A stretch of DNA of 64,000 bases from Betaproteobacteria bacterium HGW-Betaproteobacteria-14. Lineage in GTDB: Bacteria > Pseudomonadota > Gammaproteobacteria > Burkholderiales > Rhodocyclaceae. This document shows, one piece after another, positions 40,606 to 50,444 of the stretch. The stretch's first letter is position 1. Every line of letters begins with the position of its first letter. The stretch spans positions 1-64,000 of the forward strand of contig PHCS01000001.1 in NCBI GenBank assembly GCA_002840845.1, given 5' to 3'. Below the pieces are notes generated by a model that was not told the DNA's origin, made no database searches, and worked only from the letters and a program-made list of their open reading frames with translations. Both the position numbers and the translations under genes were made by a program.

Positions 40606-43600
40606 AGTTCGTCACCGCGCTCATCCGCAACCACCCGTTCGCCAACATCACCTTTGCGGTGGTGATGGTGATGGGCCTGTTCGCCTACCTGACGATGCCG
40701 CGCGAACAGGACCCCGAGATCAACTTCAACTGGGTGATCATCACCACCACGGTGCCGGGCGCCTCGGCGGAGGATGTCGAGAAGCGCGTCACCAAGCCCC
40801 TGGAGGACGGCATCAAGCTGGTGGCGGACACCAAGTTCGTCGCCTCGAACTCGCGCGAGAACGTCTCCTCCATCCTGGTGCGCTTCAACGACATTTCCGA
40901 GCGCACGTTCGACAAGCGCATGAACGACCTGCGCCGCGAGATCGACAACAAGGCCAATACCGAGCTGCCGCCCGAAGCGAAGGATCCGCGCGTGCTGGAG
41001 ATCACCACCTCGAACGGCTTCGCCACGGCCATGGTGATGGTGACCGGTGAAGCCGACGACGAGCAGCTGCGCAGCGCGGTGCGCGACTTCCGCGACGACC
41101 TCGAGCGCATTCCCGGCGTGGACCGCGTCTACGCGATCGGCCTGCACGAGCCCGAACTGCTGGTGGAGTTCGACCCGCATGCGGCACAGTCGCGCGGCAT
41201 CGCGCCGGGCGACATTGCCGATGCGATCAACGCCTGGTTCCGCGACACGTTCGCTGGCAAGGCGCGCGCCGGCGATACCGAATGGATGGTGCGCATCCTC
41301 GGCACCAGCGCCGACCCGGGCCACCTCGCCCGGCTCAGCGTCGCGCCGGCCGCCAATCCGCGCGGCCAGGTGCCGCTGGACGCGATTGCCGAGGTTTCGC
41401 GCACCCGCGCCAAGCCGGAGCGGCTGGCCTCGACGGCCGGCAAGCCGGCCGTGGTGCTATCGGTCACCAAGAAAAGCGGCATCAACACGCTGGAACTGGT
41501 CGAGCGCGTCAATGACTACATCGCCGAACGCAATCCGCTCATTGCCGAGCGCGGGCTGCGTGCTGCCCTGCTCGACGACCAGACCATTCCGACGCGCAAC
41601 GCCATCGGCATCATGCAGACCAACGCCCTCTTCGGCCTGGCCACGGTGCTGCTGGTGTCCTGGCTGTTTCTCGGCACGCGCATCGCCGGTCTGGTCGGCC
41701 TGGGCATTCCCTTCTCGCTGGCGGGCACTTTCGCCGTCCTGTACGCCCTGGATTTCACCCTGAACATCTCGGTCCTGCTCGGCGTCGTCATCGCCCTGGG
41801 CATGCTGGTCGATGATGCGGTGGTGGTGGTGGAGGCGATTTATTACCGCGTCACGCGCGGACAGCCCGTTCTTGAAGCCGCGGTGGACGCCCTGCGCGAA
41901 GTGGCGGCGCCGGTGACCGCGGCGGTGGCCACCACCATGGCGGCCTTCCTGCCGCTGATGCTGCTGCCGGGCATCGTGGGCAAGTTCATGTTCGTCATCC
42001 CGGCGGTGGTGACCCTGGCCCTGGCCATGAGCCTGGTCGAGGCCTACTGGATGCTGCCGGCCCACGTCTCCGGCCTCAAGCTGAACTTCGACGACCCTTC
42101 GCGCCTGCACGCCCGCCGCGTGCGCTTCACCCATTGGCTGCGCGTGAAGTACGCGCGGCTGCTGATCAAGGTGATGCGCCACCCGGCGCTGTCCGGCCTG
42201 TTCATGGCCGCGGTCGTCGCCGTCGCCTTCGCCGTCGTCGGTGCGGGACTGGTGCGCACGCAGTTCTTCGCCTTCGATCCGATCCGGCTGTTCTACGTGA
42301 ACGTGGACATGCCGCCGGGGACGCCCATCGAAGCGACGCTGCGGGCGGTCGAGTCGGTCGAGCAGCGGCTCGGCAAGCACCTGCAGCCGGGCGAACTGCG
42401 CGCCATGGCTTCCGTCGCCGGCTTCAAGTACACCGACACCGAGCCGCTCTATGGCGACGTGTACGGCCAGGTCATCGTCTCGCTCAGCCCCCGTGTCGGC
42501 GACATGCGCGAAACGGACGAAGTGGTCGCGGCCGCCCGCGCCGACATCGAGGGCATGGCCGGGCCGGGGAAAACCAGCTTCACCATGATTTCTGGCGGCC
42601 CGCCGCTGTCGAAGGCCATCCGCGTGCGTGCGCGCAACGACGACCCGGTGGAACTGCGCGCCGCCGCCGACGCGCTCCTCGGCATCGTGCGCGCCATAAA
42701 GGGCAGCCGCGACGTCGTGGATGACGATGTCCCCGGCCGGCCCGAACTGGTGCTGACGCTGGATCGCGAGGCGGTGCGCAATGCCGGCCTCAACCCGGCC
42801 CAGGTGGCGCGGCACGTGCGTCTGGCGGTCGATGGCGAGATCGTCGCCAGCATGCGCGACCGCGGCGAGAAGCTCGAGGTGCGCGTGCGCGCCCGGCCGG
42901 TTCCAGGCGCGGACATCGTGCGGCTGCTCGACACGCCGCTGGCCCTGCCCGGCGGCGGCAGCACCACGCTGGGCGCGCTGACCCGCTACGAGACCCAGGC
43001 CGGCAAGGGCATCATCAAGCACTACAACCTGCGCCGGGCGATTGCGGTCGAGGCCGATCTCGACCGCGAGGCGAACGACGCCGTCACCGCCAATGAAGAG
43101 ATCAAGCGCGAATGGGAGAAGGTGCGCACGCGCTACCCGAACACGGATCTCGACTTCTCGGGCGAGCTCGACGACATCCAGGAAAGCCTGGACGCCATGA
43201 AGGTATTGTTCCTCTTCGGCCTCGGCCTGATCTACCTGATCCTCGCCGCGCAGTTCAGGAGCTACTGGCAGCCACTGATGATCCTCGTCACCGTGCCGCT
43301 GGCCTTCACCGGCGTGGTCTTCGGCCTGCTGGTGTCGCTCAACCCGCTCTCGCTCTACACCCTGTACGGCGTCATCGCCCTGACCGGCATCGCCGTCAAC
43401 TCCGCCATCGTGCTGATCGCCGCCGCCAACGACCGCATGCAGCTGGGCATGGGCGCGCTGCACGCGGCGGTGTATGCGGCGCGCCGGCGCGTCGTGCCGA
43501 TCATCATCACCTCCGTCACCACCATCGGCGGCCTGTTCTCGCTGGCCGTCGGCCTGGGCGGAAAATCACTCATCTGGGGGCCGATGGCGGCTTCCATCGT

Positions 43601-43730
43601 CTGGGGCCTGGGCTTTGCCACGGCGCTGACGCTGTTTGTCGTACCCCTGTTGTACTGGGTGTTCATGCGGCCGCGTGCGCCGCGACGCGGCCGCCTGCTG
43701 CGGCGCTTTTCCTTCGGTGCGAAATCATGA
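40602..43730 (+). CDS. RND efflux permease
   Basis: ORF 1042 aa; AcrB/MMPL-type architecture, LVDDAVVVVEAIYYRV. Confidence 0.95.
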   Translation: MKFVTALIRNHPFANITFAVVMVMGLFAYLTMPREQDPEINFNWVIITTTVPGASAEDVEKRVTKPLEDGIKLVADTKFVASNSRENVSSILVRFNDISERTFDKRMNDLRREIDNKANTELPPEAKDPRVLEITTSNGFATAMVMVTGEADDEQLRSAVRDFRDDLERIPGVDRVYAIGLHEPELLVEFDPHAAQSRGIAPGDIADAINAWFRDTFAGKARAGDTEWMVRILGTSADPGHLARLSVAPAANPRGQVPLDAIAEVSRTRAKPERLASTAGKPAVVLSVTKKSGINTLELVERVNDYIAERNPLIAERGLRAALLDDQTIPTRNAIGIMQTNALFGLATVLLVSWLFLGTRIAGLVGLGIPFSLAGTFAVLYALDFTLNISVLLGVVIALGMLVDDAVVVVEAIYYRVTRGQPVLEAAVDALREVAAPVTAAVATTMAAFLPLMLLPGIVGKFMFVIPAVVTLALAMSLVEAYWMLPAHVSGLKLNFDDPSRLHARRVRFTHWLRVKYARLLIKVMRHPALSGLFMAAVVAVAFAVVGAGLVRTQFFAFDPIRLFYVNVDMPPGTPIEATLRAVESVEQRLGKHLQPGELRAMASVAGFKYTDTEPLYGDVYGQVIVSLSPRVGDMRETDEVVAAARADIEGMAGPGKTSFTMISGGPPLSKAIRVRARNDDPVELRAAADALLGIVRAIKGSRDVVDDDVPGRPELVLTLDREAVRNAGLNPAQVARHVRLAVDGEIVASMRDRGEKLEVRVRARPVPGADIVRLLDTPLALPGGGSTTLGALTRYETQAGKGIIKHYNLRRAIAVEADLDREANDAVTANEEIKREWEKVRTRYPNTDLDFSGELDDIQESLDAMKVLFLFGLGLIYLILAAQFRSYWQPLMILVTVPLAFTGVVFGLLVSLNPLSLYTLYGVIALTGIAVNSAIVLIAAANDRMQLGMGALHAAVYAARRRVVPIIITSVTTIGGLFSLAVGLGGKSLIWGPMAASIVWGLGFATALTLFVVPLLYWVFMRPRAPRRGRLLRRFSFGAKS

Positions 43731-44761
43731 AGCTCAAGATAGTGATAGTAAGTATTGCCTCTCTCGCCCTGCTGGCCGCGGGCTGTTCGCAGCAGGAGCC
43801 GCCGGCCCAGCCGCTGCGCACGGTCCGCGTCATGCAGATCGACGCCGCCGCCGTGTCGGGGAGCCTGACTTTCCCAGGCGAGGTGCGCGCGCGCCACGAG
43901 AGCCGGCTGGCTTTTCGCATCGGCGGCAAGATCGTCGAGCGGCGCGTCGATGTCGGTGCGGCGGTGAAGCGCGGCCAGGTGCTGGCGCGCCTCGATGCGC
44001 AGGATGTCGCGCTGCAGGCAGCGCAGGCCGAGGCGAACCGCGCATTGGCCGAGGCCGAGGCGAAGCGTTACCGCGATTTGCGCGCGAAAAATTTCGTCAG
44101 CCAGGCCGTGCTGGACGCCAAGGAGACGGCGCTGAAGACGGCCGTGGCGCAGGCGGGCGTGGCGAAGAACCAGGCCGCCTATGCCACGCTCGTGGCCGAC
44201 CGCGACGGCGTGGTGACGGCGGTGGAGGCCGAGGCGGGGCAGGTGGTGTCCGCCGGCCAGACGGTGGTGCGCGTGGCCGGGGACAGCGAGAAGGAAATCG
44301 TCATCGCGGTGCCGGAGAGCGAGGTGGAGAAGGTGCGCACCGCCGAGGGCTTCACCATCAGCCTGAACAGCCTGCCCGGCCGCAGCTGGCAGGGCCGCCT
44401 GCGCGAGTTGTCGCCGGGCGCCGATGCGGCGACGCGCACATTTACGGCACGCATTGCCGTGGCGGGCGAGGACGCGGCGATGCGCCTGGGCATGAGTGCC
44501 GGCGTGCAGGCGAAAGTCAGTTCCGGCGACACGGCGCTGCGGCTGCCGCTGTCCGCCTTCTTCACCCGCGACGACCAGCCGAACGTGTGGGTGCTCGATC
44601 CGGCGACGCAGACGGTGAGCCTGAAGAAGGTCGAGACGGACGGCGTCGTCGGCAACGACATGCGCGTGAAGTCCGGCCTGCAGGCCGGCATGTGGGTGGT
44701 CACCGCCGGCGCCAACCTGCTCGAGCAAGGGCAGAAGGTGCGCCTGCCGGAGCAGAAATGA
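43727..44761 (+). CDS. RND efflux periplasmic adaptor (lipoprotein)
   Basis: MKLKIVIVSIASLALLAAGCSQQE lipobox; VDVGAAVKRGQVLARLDAQDVALQ. Confidence 0.92.
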   Translation: MKLKIVIVSIASLALLAAGCSQQEPPAQPLRTVRVMQIDAAAVSGSLTFPGEVRARHESRLAFRIGGKIVERRVDVGAAVKRGQVLARLDAQDVALQAAQAEANRALAEAEAKRYRDLRAKNFVSQAVLDAKETALKTAVAQAGVAKNQAAYATLVADRDGVVTAVEAEAGQVVSAGQTVVRVAGDSEKEIVIAVPESEVEKVRTAEGFTISLNSLPGRSWQGRLRELSPGADAATRTFTARIAVAGEDAAMRLGMSAGVQAKVSSGDTALRLPLSAFFTRDDQPNVWVLDPATQTVSLKKVETDGVVGNDMRVKSGLQAGMWVVTAGANLLEQGQKVRLPEQK

Positions 44762-44766
44762 TGAAA

Positions 44767-44876
44767 CCTATTTCACCACAGAGACACAGAGGCACAGAGG
44801 AAACCGAGAAACAGAGACTCGCTCTCTATAAATGCTTTTCTCTGTGCCTCTGTGTCTCTGTGGTTAAGGGTTTCAA
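44767..44876. repeat. Family-D long inverted repeat between adaptor and permease genes
   Basis: TTTCACCACAGAGACACAGAGGCACAGAGG...CTCTGTGCCTCTGTGTCTCTGTGGTTAAGGG. Confidence 0.88.
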
Positions 44877-47800
44877 ATGAACCCCGACGGCCGCTTCAAC
44901 CTTACCGCCGCGGCGTTGCGCCACCGCGAGCTGACGCTGTTCTTCATCCTCGTCATCGCCATTTCCGGCTTCGCTTCCTACTTCAAACTGGGCCAGCGCG
45001 AAGACCCCGACTTCACCTTCCGCGCCATGGTCGTGCGCACCATGTGGCCGGGGGCCACGGCGGAGCAGGTGGACAGGCAGGTGACCGAGCGCATCGAGAA
45101 GAAATTGCAGGAGGTGCCCTTCTTCCGCCACACGCGCAGCTACTCCAAGCCCGGCGAGTCGCTCATCATCCTGGAGTTGCACGACACGGCGCGCGGCCAG
45201 GCGGTGGCCGACACCTGGTACCAGGTACGCAAGAAGATCGGCGACATCCGCGGCACCCTGCCCGAGGGGGTCGTCGGGCCGTTCTACAACGACGAGTTCG
45301 GCGACGTCTTCGGCTCCATCTACGCTTTCACCGCCGACGGCTACACGCACTCGGAATTGCGCGACTACGTCGAGGCGGCGCGCCAGCGCCTGCTGAAGCT
45401 GAAGAACGTCGCCAAGATCGACCTCGTCGGCATCCAGGACGACCGCATCTTCATCGAGCTGTCGCAGCAGAAGCTGGCATCGCTGGGCCTCGATGCGCAG
45501 AGAATCGGCCAGGCGCTGGCGACGCAGAACGCCGTGGTGCCGGCCGGCGCCGTGAATTCCGCGACCCATACCATTCCCCTGCGCGTCACCGGCGAACTGG
45601 ACTCGGTGGCCGCGGTGGCCGACACGCGCGTGGCGGTGGCCGGACGCAGCCTGCGCATCGGCGACATCGCGCGGGTCTACCGCGACTACGTCGATCCGCC
45701 GATCTCCAAGATGTATTTCCGCGGCCAGCAGGCGATCGGCCTGGCGGTGTCCATGGTCAAGGACGGCGACGTGCTCAAGCTGGGCGAGGACCTCGACCGC
45801 GAAATGGCGGCGATTCATGCCGACCTGCCGATCGGCATCGAGTTCGCCCAGGTGTCCAACCAGCCGCGCATCGTCAAGGCGGCGGTGGGCGACTTCATGC
45901 GCGTCTTCCTCGAAGCGCTGGCCATCGTGCTGGTGGTGAGCTTTCTCAGTCTGGGCCTGCGCACCGGCCTGGTGGTGGCCATCACCATCCCCTGGGTGGT
46001 GGCGGCGACCTTCCTCGGCATGCGCTACTTCGGCATCGACCTGCACCGCATTTCCACCGGGGCGCTGATCATCGCGCTGGGCCTGCTGGTCGACGACGCC
46101 ATGATCGCCGTCGAGATGATGTCGCGCAAGATCGAGCAGGGCCTGGGCAAGCTTGCCGCCGCCGCCTTCGCCTGGCGCAGCACGGCTTTCCCCATGCTCA
46201 CCGGCACGCTGATCACGGCGGCGGGTTTTCTGCCCATCGGCACGGCGAAGTCGGCTACCGGCGAGTACACGTTCGGCATCTTTGCCGTGGTGGGCCTGGC
46301 CCTGTTGATCTCCTGGGTCGCCGCCGTAGTCGTGACGCCCTTCCTCGGCAACCTGATCCTGAAGGGGCCGCAGCACGAGCATGCCATCGCCGGCCACGAC
46401 GTCTTCAATACGCGCTTCTATCATCGCCTCAGGAGTGTCCTCGAATGGTGCCTTTCGCACCGCAAGCTGACCATGCTGGCCACGCTCGGCCTGTTCGCGC
46501 TCGGCGTGGTCGGCATGGGCTTCACGGAGAAGCAGTTCTTCCCCAACTCCAACCGCCAGGAAGTCCTGGTCGAGCTCTGGCTGCCGGAAGGGTCGAGCTT
46601 TGCCGCCACGGAGAAGGAAGCCAAGCGGCTGGAGGCGGCCATCGCCGGGGATGAGGACGTGGCCGCGTGGGTGACCTATGTCGGCAATGGCTCGCCGCGC
46701 TACTTCCTCTCGCTCGACCAGCAGCTGTTCCGCAGCAACTTCGCGCAGACGGTGATCCTCAGCAAGGACCTGGAAGGGCGTGAGCGCATCGTCGCGCGCC
46801 TGCGCACGCTCCTGGCGGAGGAATTCCCCGGCGTGCGCGCCCGCGCCAACCGTGTCGCGCTCGGCCCTCCGGTGTCCTATCCGCTGCAGTTCCGCGTCAG
46901 CGGCACGGACATCCCGAAGATCAAGGCAATCGCCGACGAGGTGGCCAACGCCATGCGCGCGTCGAAGCACACCCTGGATGTCAACCACGAATGGGGCACG
47001 CGCGCGCCGATGCTGCGCGTCGATGTCGACCAGGACAAGGCGCGCGCGCTCGGCGTGACTACCGCCAGCGTCTCGCGCGCCCTGCAGGCTGCCGTCAGCG
47101 GCGCCACGGTGGCGCAGTTGCGCGAGAACGACCGCCTCATCGACATCATGCTGCGCGCGCCCGAATCCGAGCGCGATGCCATGGAGCGCGTGCTGGCCGT
47201 GCAGGTGCCGACCGCCTCCGGCCGCTACGTGCCGGTGACCCAGGTAGCGACGGTGCGGGAAGCCTTCGAGGAACCCATCCTCTGGCGGCGCAGCCGAGAA
47301 CTGACCCTGACGGTGCGCGCCGACATCGTCGACGGCGTGCAGGCGCCCGATGTCGCGAATGCCATCGACAAGCAGCTGGCGCCGCTGCGCGCGAAGCTGC
47401 CGGTTGGCTACCGCATCGACATCGGCGGCTCGCTGGAGGAGTCAGGCCGGGCGCAGGAATCGATCAACGCCGGCATGCCGATGATGCTGGCGGTGGTGCT
47501 GGCCATCCTCATGATCCAGCTGCAGAGTTTCTCGCGCACCTTCATGGTGCTGCTGACGGCGCCCTTGGGGCTCATCGGCGTGGCGCTGGCCCTGCTCGTC
47601 TTCCGCCAGCCCTTCGGCTTCGTCGCCATGCTCGGCACCATCGCCCTGGGCGGCATGATCATGCGCAACACCGTCATCCTCGTCGACCAGATCGAGCAGG
47701 ACATCCGCGCCGGCGAGCCGCCCTGGGTGGCGATCCGCGAAGCCACCGTGCGCCGCTTCCGTCCCATCATGCTGACGGCCGCCGCCGCCATCCTGGCCAT

Positions 47801-47948
47801 GGTGCCGCTCACGCGCAACGTACTGTGGGGGCCGATGGCCTTCGCCATCATGGGCGGCCTGCTGGTGGCCACCGTGCTGACGGTGCTGTTCGTGCCGGCG
47901 CTATATGCGGCATGGTTCCGGGTGAAGAAGGTCGAGGGTGCCAACTAG
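44877..47948 (+). CDS. RND efflux permease (second)
   Basis: ORF 1023 aa; ALRHRELTLFFILVIAISGFASYFKLGQREDPDFTFRAMVV; LVDDAMIAVEMM. Confidence 0.95.
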   Translation: MNPDGRFNLTAAALRHRELTLFFILVIAISGFASYFKLGQREDPDFTFRAMVVRTMWPGATAEQVDRQVTERIEKKLQEVPFFRHTRSYSKPGESLIILELHDTARGQAVADTWYQVRKKIGDIRGTLPEGVVGPFYNDEFGDVFGSIYAFTADGYTHSELRDYVEAARQRLLKLKNVAKIDLVGIQDDRIFIELSQQKLASLGLDAQRIGQALATQNAVVPAGAVNSATHTIPLRVTGELDSVAAVADTRVAVAGRSLRIGDIARVYRDYVDPPISKMYFRGQQAIGLAVSMVKDGDVLKLGEDLDREMAAIHADLPIGIEFAQVSNQPRIVKAAVGDFMRVFLEALAIVLVVSFLSLGLRTGLVVAITIPWVVAATFLGMRYFGIDLHRISTGALIIALGLLVDDAMIAVEMMSRKIEQGLGKLAAAAFAWRSTAFPMLTGTLITAAGFLPIGTAKSATGEYTFGIFAVVGLALLISWVAAVVVTPFLGNLILKGPQHEHAIAGHDVFNTRFYHRLRSVLEWCLSHRKLTMLATLGLFALGVVGMGFTEKQFFPNSNRQEVLVELWLPEGSSFAATEKEAKRLEAAIAGDEDVAAWVTYVGNGSPRYFLSLDQQLFRSNFAQTVILSKDLEGRERIVARLRTLLAEEFPGVRARANRVALGPPVSYPLQFRVSGTDIPKIKAIADEVANAMRASKHTLDVNHEWGTRAPMLRVDVDQDKARALGVTTASVSRALQAAVSGATVAQLRENDRLIDIMLRAPESERDAMERVLAVQVPTASGRYVPVTQVATVREAFEEPILWRRSRELTLTVRADIVDGVQAPDVANAIDKQLAPLRAKLPVGYRIDIGGSLEESGRAQESINAGMPMMLAVVLAILMIQLQSFSRTFMVLLTAPLGLIGVALALLVFRQPFGFVAMLGTIALGGMIMRNTVILVDQIEQDIRAGEPPWVAIREATVRRFRPIMLTAAAAILAMVPLTRNVLWGPMAFAIMGGLLVATVLTVLFVPALYAAWFRVKKVEGAN

Positions 47949-47970
47949 GTTAAAATCGCATGGTTGCGCC

Positions 47971-48062
47971 GTAGGTCGGGCTTCAGCCCGACTTGGGCGG
48001 TTGGACAGTCGCAGTTGTCCCACGGGGATTTCCTGCGGTCATCGGGCTGAAGCCCGACCTAC
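47971..48062. repeat. Family-C REP doublet with embedded CCCACGGGGATTTCCTGCGG element
   Basis: GTAGGTCGGGCTTCAGCCCGAC...GTCGGGCTTCAGCCCGAT arms in inverted orientation. Confidence 0.85.
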
Positions 48063-48111
48063 AGTGGCCAGCTTTATTAGAATTTGCTAATATGCATTTT
48101 GGAGCAAGGTT

Positions 48112-48765
48112 ATGAACCTGGAACAAGCCCGCTACAACATGGTCGAGCAGCAGATCCGCACCTGGGAGGTGCTGGATCAGGAAGTGCTCGATCTGCTGAT
48201 GACCGTCAAGCGCGAACAGTTCGTGCCGCCAGCCTGCCTCAAGCTGGCCTTCGCCGACACGGAGATTCCGCTCGGCCACGGCGCGGCGATGCTGTCGCCC
48301 GTCATCGAGGCGAAGATCCTGCAGGCGCTGCAACTGCGCAAGTCCGACAAGGTGCTGGAGGTCGGCACGGGATCGGGCTACATGGCGGCTCTGCTGGGCG
48401 CGCGCAGCGACCATGTTTATTCGGTCGAGATCGAGCCCGAGCTTGCAGCCCGGGCAAGAGAGAACCTGCAGCGGCAATGTGCCGACAACGTCACGGTGAT
48501 CGACGGCGACGGCGCACTGGGTTGGCCCTCGCAGGCGCCCTACGACGCGATCGTCCTCTCCGGCTCGGTTGCGGAAGTGCCGGAGGCGCTGCTGTGGCAG
48601 ATCAAGGTGGGCGGACGGCTGTTGGCGGTGGTGGGCGAGGCGCCCCTGATGCAGGCGCGGCTTGTCACCTGCGTGGGCGAAGGCAGCTTCCAGAGCGTTA
48701 ACCTTTTCGAGACCAGCATCCCGCGCCTGCGCAATGTGCCCGAGCGGGGGAAATTCGTTTTTTGA
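48112..48765 (+). CDS. pcm: Protein-L-isoaspartate O-methyltransferase
   Basis: MVEQQIRTWEVLDQEVLD ... VLEVGTGSGYMAALLGA. Confidence 0.9.
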   Translation: MNLEQARYNMVEQQIRTWEVLDQEVLDLLMTVKREQFVPPACLKLAFADTEIPLGHGAAMLSPVIEAKILQALQLRKSDKVLEVGTGSGYMAALLGARSDHVYSVEIEPELAARARENLQRQCADNVTVIDGDGALGWPSQAPYDAIVLSGSVAEVPEALLWQIKVGGRLLAVVGEAPLMQARLVTCVGEGSFQSVNLFETSIPRLRNVPERGKFVF

Positions 48766-48774
48766 GGAACCGGC

Positions 48775-49092
48775 ATGGTACAGATCACGGCAAATGAATT
48801 GAGCGAGTGGCTGCAGGACGGGGAACGTCCCGCCCCGCTGCTGCTCGACGTGCGCGAGCCCGACGAGTTCGCCGCCTACCGCATCGAGGGCTCGACGCTC
48901 ATTCCCATGCGCACCATCCCGGCGCGCCTGCACGAGCTGGACCGCTCGGCCGACGTGGTGATGATCTGCCGCTCCGGCGCGCGCAGCTATCACGCCGGGA
49001 TGTTCCTCAAGCAGAACGGCTTCGAGCGCGTCTACAATCTGGCCGGCGGCGTGATCGCATGGTCTCGCGACGTCGCGCGCGCTGCTGCATAA
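48775..49092 (+). CDS. Rhodanese-like domain protein
   Basis: LLLDVREPDEFAAYRIEGSTLIPM ... VMICRSGARSYHAGMFLKQNGFERVYNLAGGVIAWS. Confidence 0.93.
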   Translation: MVQITANELSEWLQDGERPAPLLLDVREPDEFAAYRIEGSTLIPMRTIPARLHELDRSADVVMICRSGARSYHAGMFLKQNGFERVYNLAGGVIAWSRDVARAAA

Positions 49093-49112
49093 CGAACGGC
49101 CCCGGAGTCCCC

Positions 49113-50444
49113 ATGAAGAAGACCCTGACCCTGCTTGCGCTTGCCCTCACTGCCGTGCCGGCGTTTGCCGCAGACCTGCTGCAGGTCTATCGCGACGCGA
49201 TCGAATACGATGCCCAGTACGCCTCGGCGAAGGCGGCGCGCGATGCCGGGCTGGAAAAGCTGCCGCAGGGACGCGCCGGCCTGCTGCCGGTGATCTCTGC
49301 TTCGGCCAGCACGGTGCGCAACGATGTGGACTACGAGCGCCGCTTCCCCGGCGCGGCCGGCATGGATGCGCGCTACAACACCAACGGCTACCAGCTCACC
49401 CTGACGCAGCCCCTCTTCCGCTGGCAGAATTTCGTGCAGTACGACCAATCGAAGCTGCAGGTGACGCTGGCCGAGGCGCAGTTCGCGCAGGCCCGGCAGG
49501 ACCTCATCCTGCGCGTGGCGCAGGCCTATTTCGACGTGCTCCTCGCTCAGGACAGCCTGGACCTGGCGCAGGCGCAGAAGAAGGCCATCGGCGAGCAGCT
49601 CGAGTCGGCCAAGCGCAACTTCGAGGTGGGCACCTCCACCATTGTCGACACGCACGAGGCGCAGGCGCGCTACGACCTCGTCACGGCGCAGGAGCTGGCC
49701 GCAGGGAACGACCTGGAGATCAAGCGCCAGGCGTTGAACCAGGTCATCGGCAAGGTGCCGGAGCGGCTCAACGCGCTGCGCCCGCAGGTGCAATTGCAGC
49801 GCCCGCAGCCGGACGACATCGCCAAATGGGCGGAGAGCGCCGAGACGGGCAGCCCGCTCGTCGCCGTGCAGCAGGCGGCGTACGAAATCGCCGAGAAGGA
49901 AATCGGCCGGCAGCGTGCCGGCCACTACCCGACGCTCGACCTGGTGGCGACGCGCGGCCGCAGTTCCGCCACCGGCGGCCTGGCGCTCGGCGTCCCTGCG
50001 CCCGGCAGCGACACCCACACTACCACGGTCGGCCTGCAACTTTCCGTGCCGCTCTTTGCCGGCGGCGCAGTGATGTCGAAGGAGCGCGAAGCCGTCGCCC
50101 TGCGCGAGAAGGCGCGGGCCGATCTCGATACCACGCGACGCAGCGCCGTCCTCGGCGCCCGCCAGGCCTATCTCGGCGTCACCAGCGGCATGGCCCAGGT
50201 GAAGGCCTTCGAGCAGGCGCTGGTGTCCAACCAGTCGGCCCTCGATTCGAACAAGCTGGGCTACGAAGTCGGCGTGCGCATCAACATCGACGTGCTCAAC
50301 GCCCAGCAGCAGCTCTTTTCCACTCGCCGTGATCTTGCCAAGGCGCGCTACGACACCCTGCTGGCGCAGCTGAAGCTGAAGGCGGCGGCAGGTACCCTGG
50401 GCGAGGACGACGTCCAGGCCATCAACGCATTGCTCGAGAAATAA
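49113..50444 (+). CDS. tolC: TolC family outer membrane protein
   Basis: MKKTLTLLALALTAVPAFAADLLQVYRDAIEYDAQYASAKA ... VGTSTIVDTHEAQARYDL. Confidence 0.93.
   Translation: MKKTLTLLALALTAVPAFAADLLQVYRDAIEYDAQYASAKAARDAGLEKLPQGRAGLLPVISASASTVRNDVDYERRFPGAAGMDARYNTNGYQLTLTQPLFRWQNFVQYDQSKLQVTLAEAQFAQARQDLILRVAQAYFDVLLAQDSLDLAQAQKKAIGEQLESAKRNFEVGTSTIVDTHEAQARYDLVTAQELAAGNDLEIKRQALNQVIGKVPERLNALRPQVQLQRPQPDDIAKWAESAETGSPLVAVQQAAYEIAEKEIGRQRAGHYPTLDLVATRGRSSATGGLALGVPAPGSDTHTTTVGLQLSVPLFAGGAVMSKEREAVALREKARADLDTTRRSAVLGARQAYLGVTSGMAQVKAFEQALVSNQSALDSNKLGYEVGVRINIDVLNAQQQLFSTRRDLAKARYDTLLAQLKLKAAAGTLGEDDVQAINALLEK

Noticed and set aside
41457-43463. 668-aa minus-strand ORF opposite the RND permease
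   Set aside because: Antisense shadow; the permease reading frame is strongly supported. The same reasoning applies to 44826-46988.
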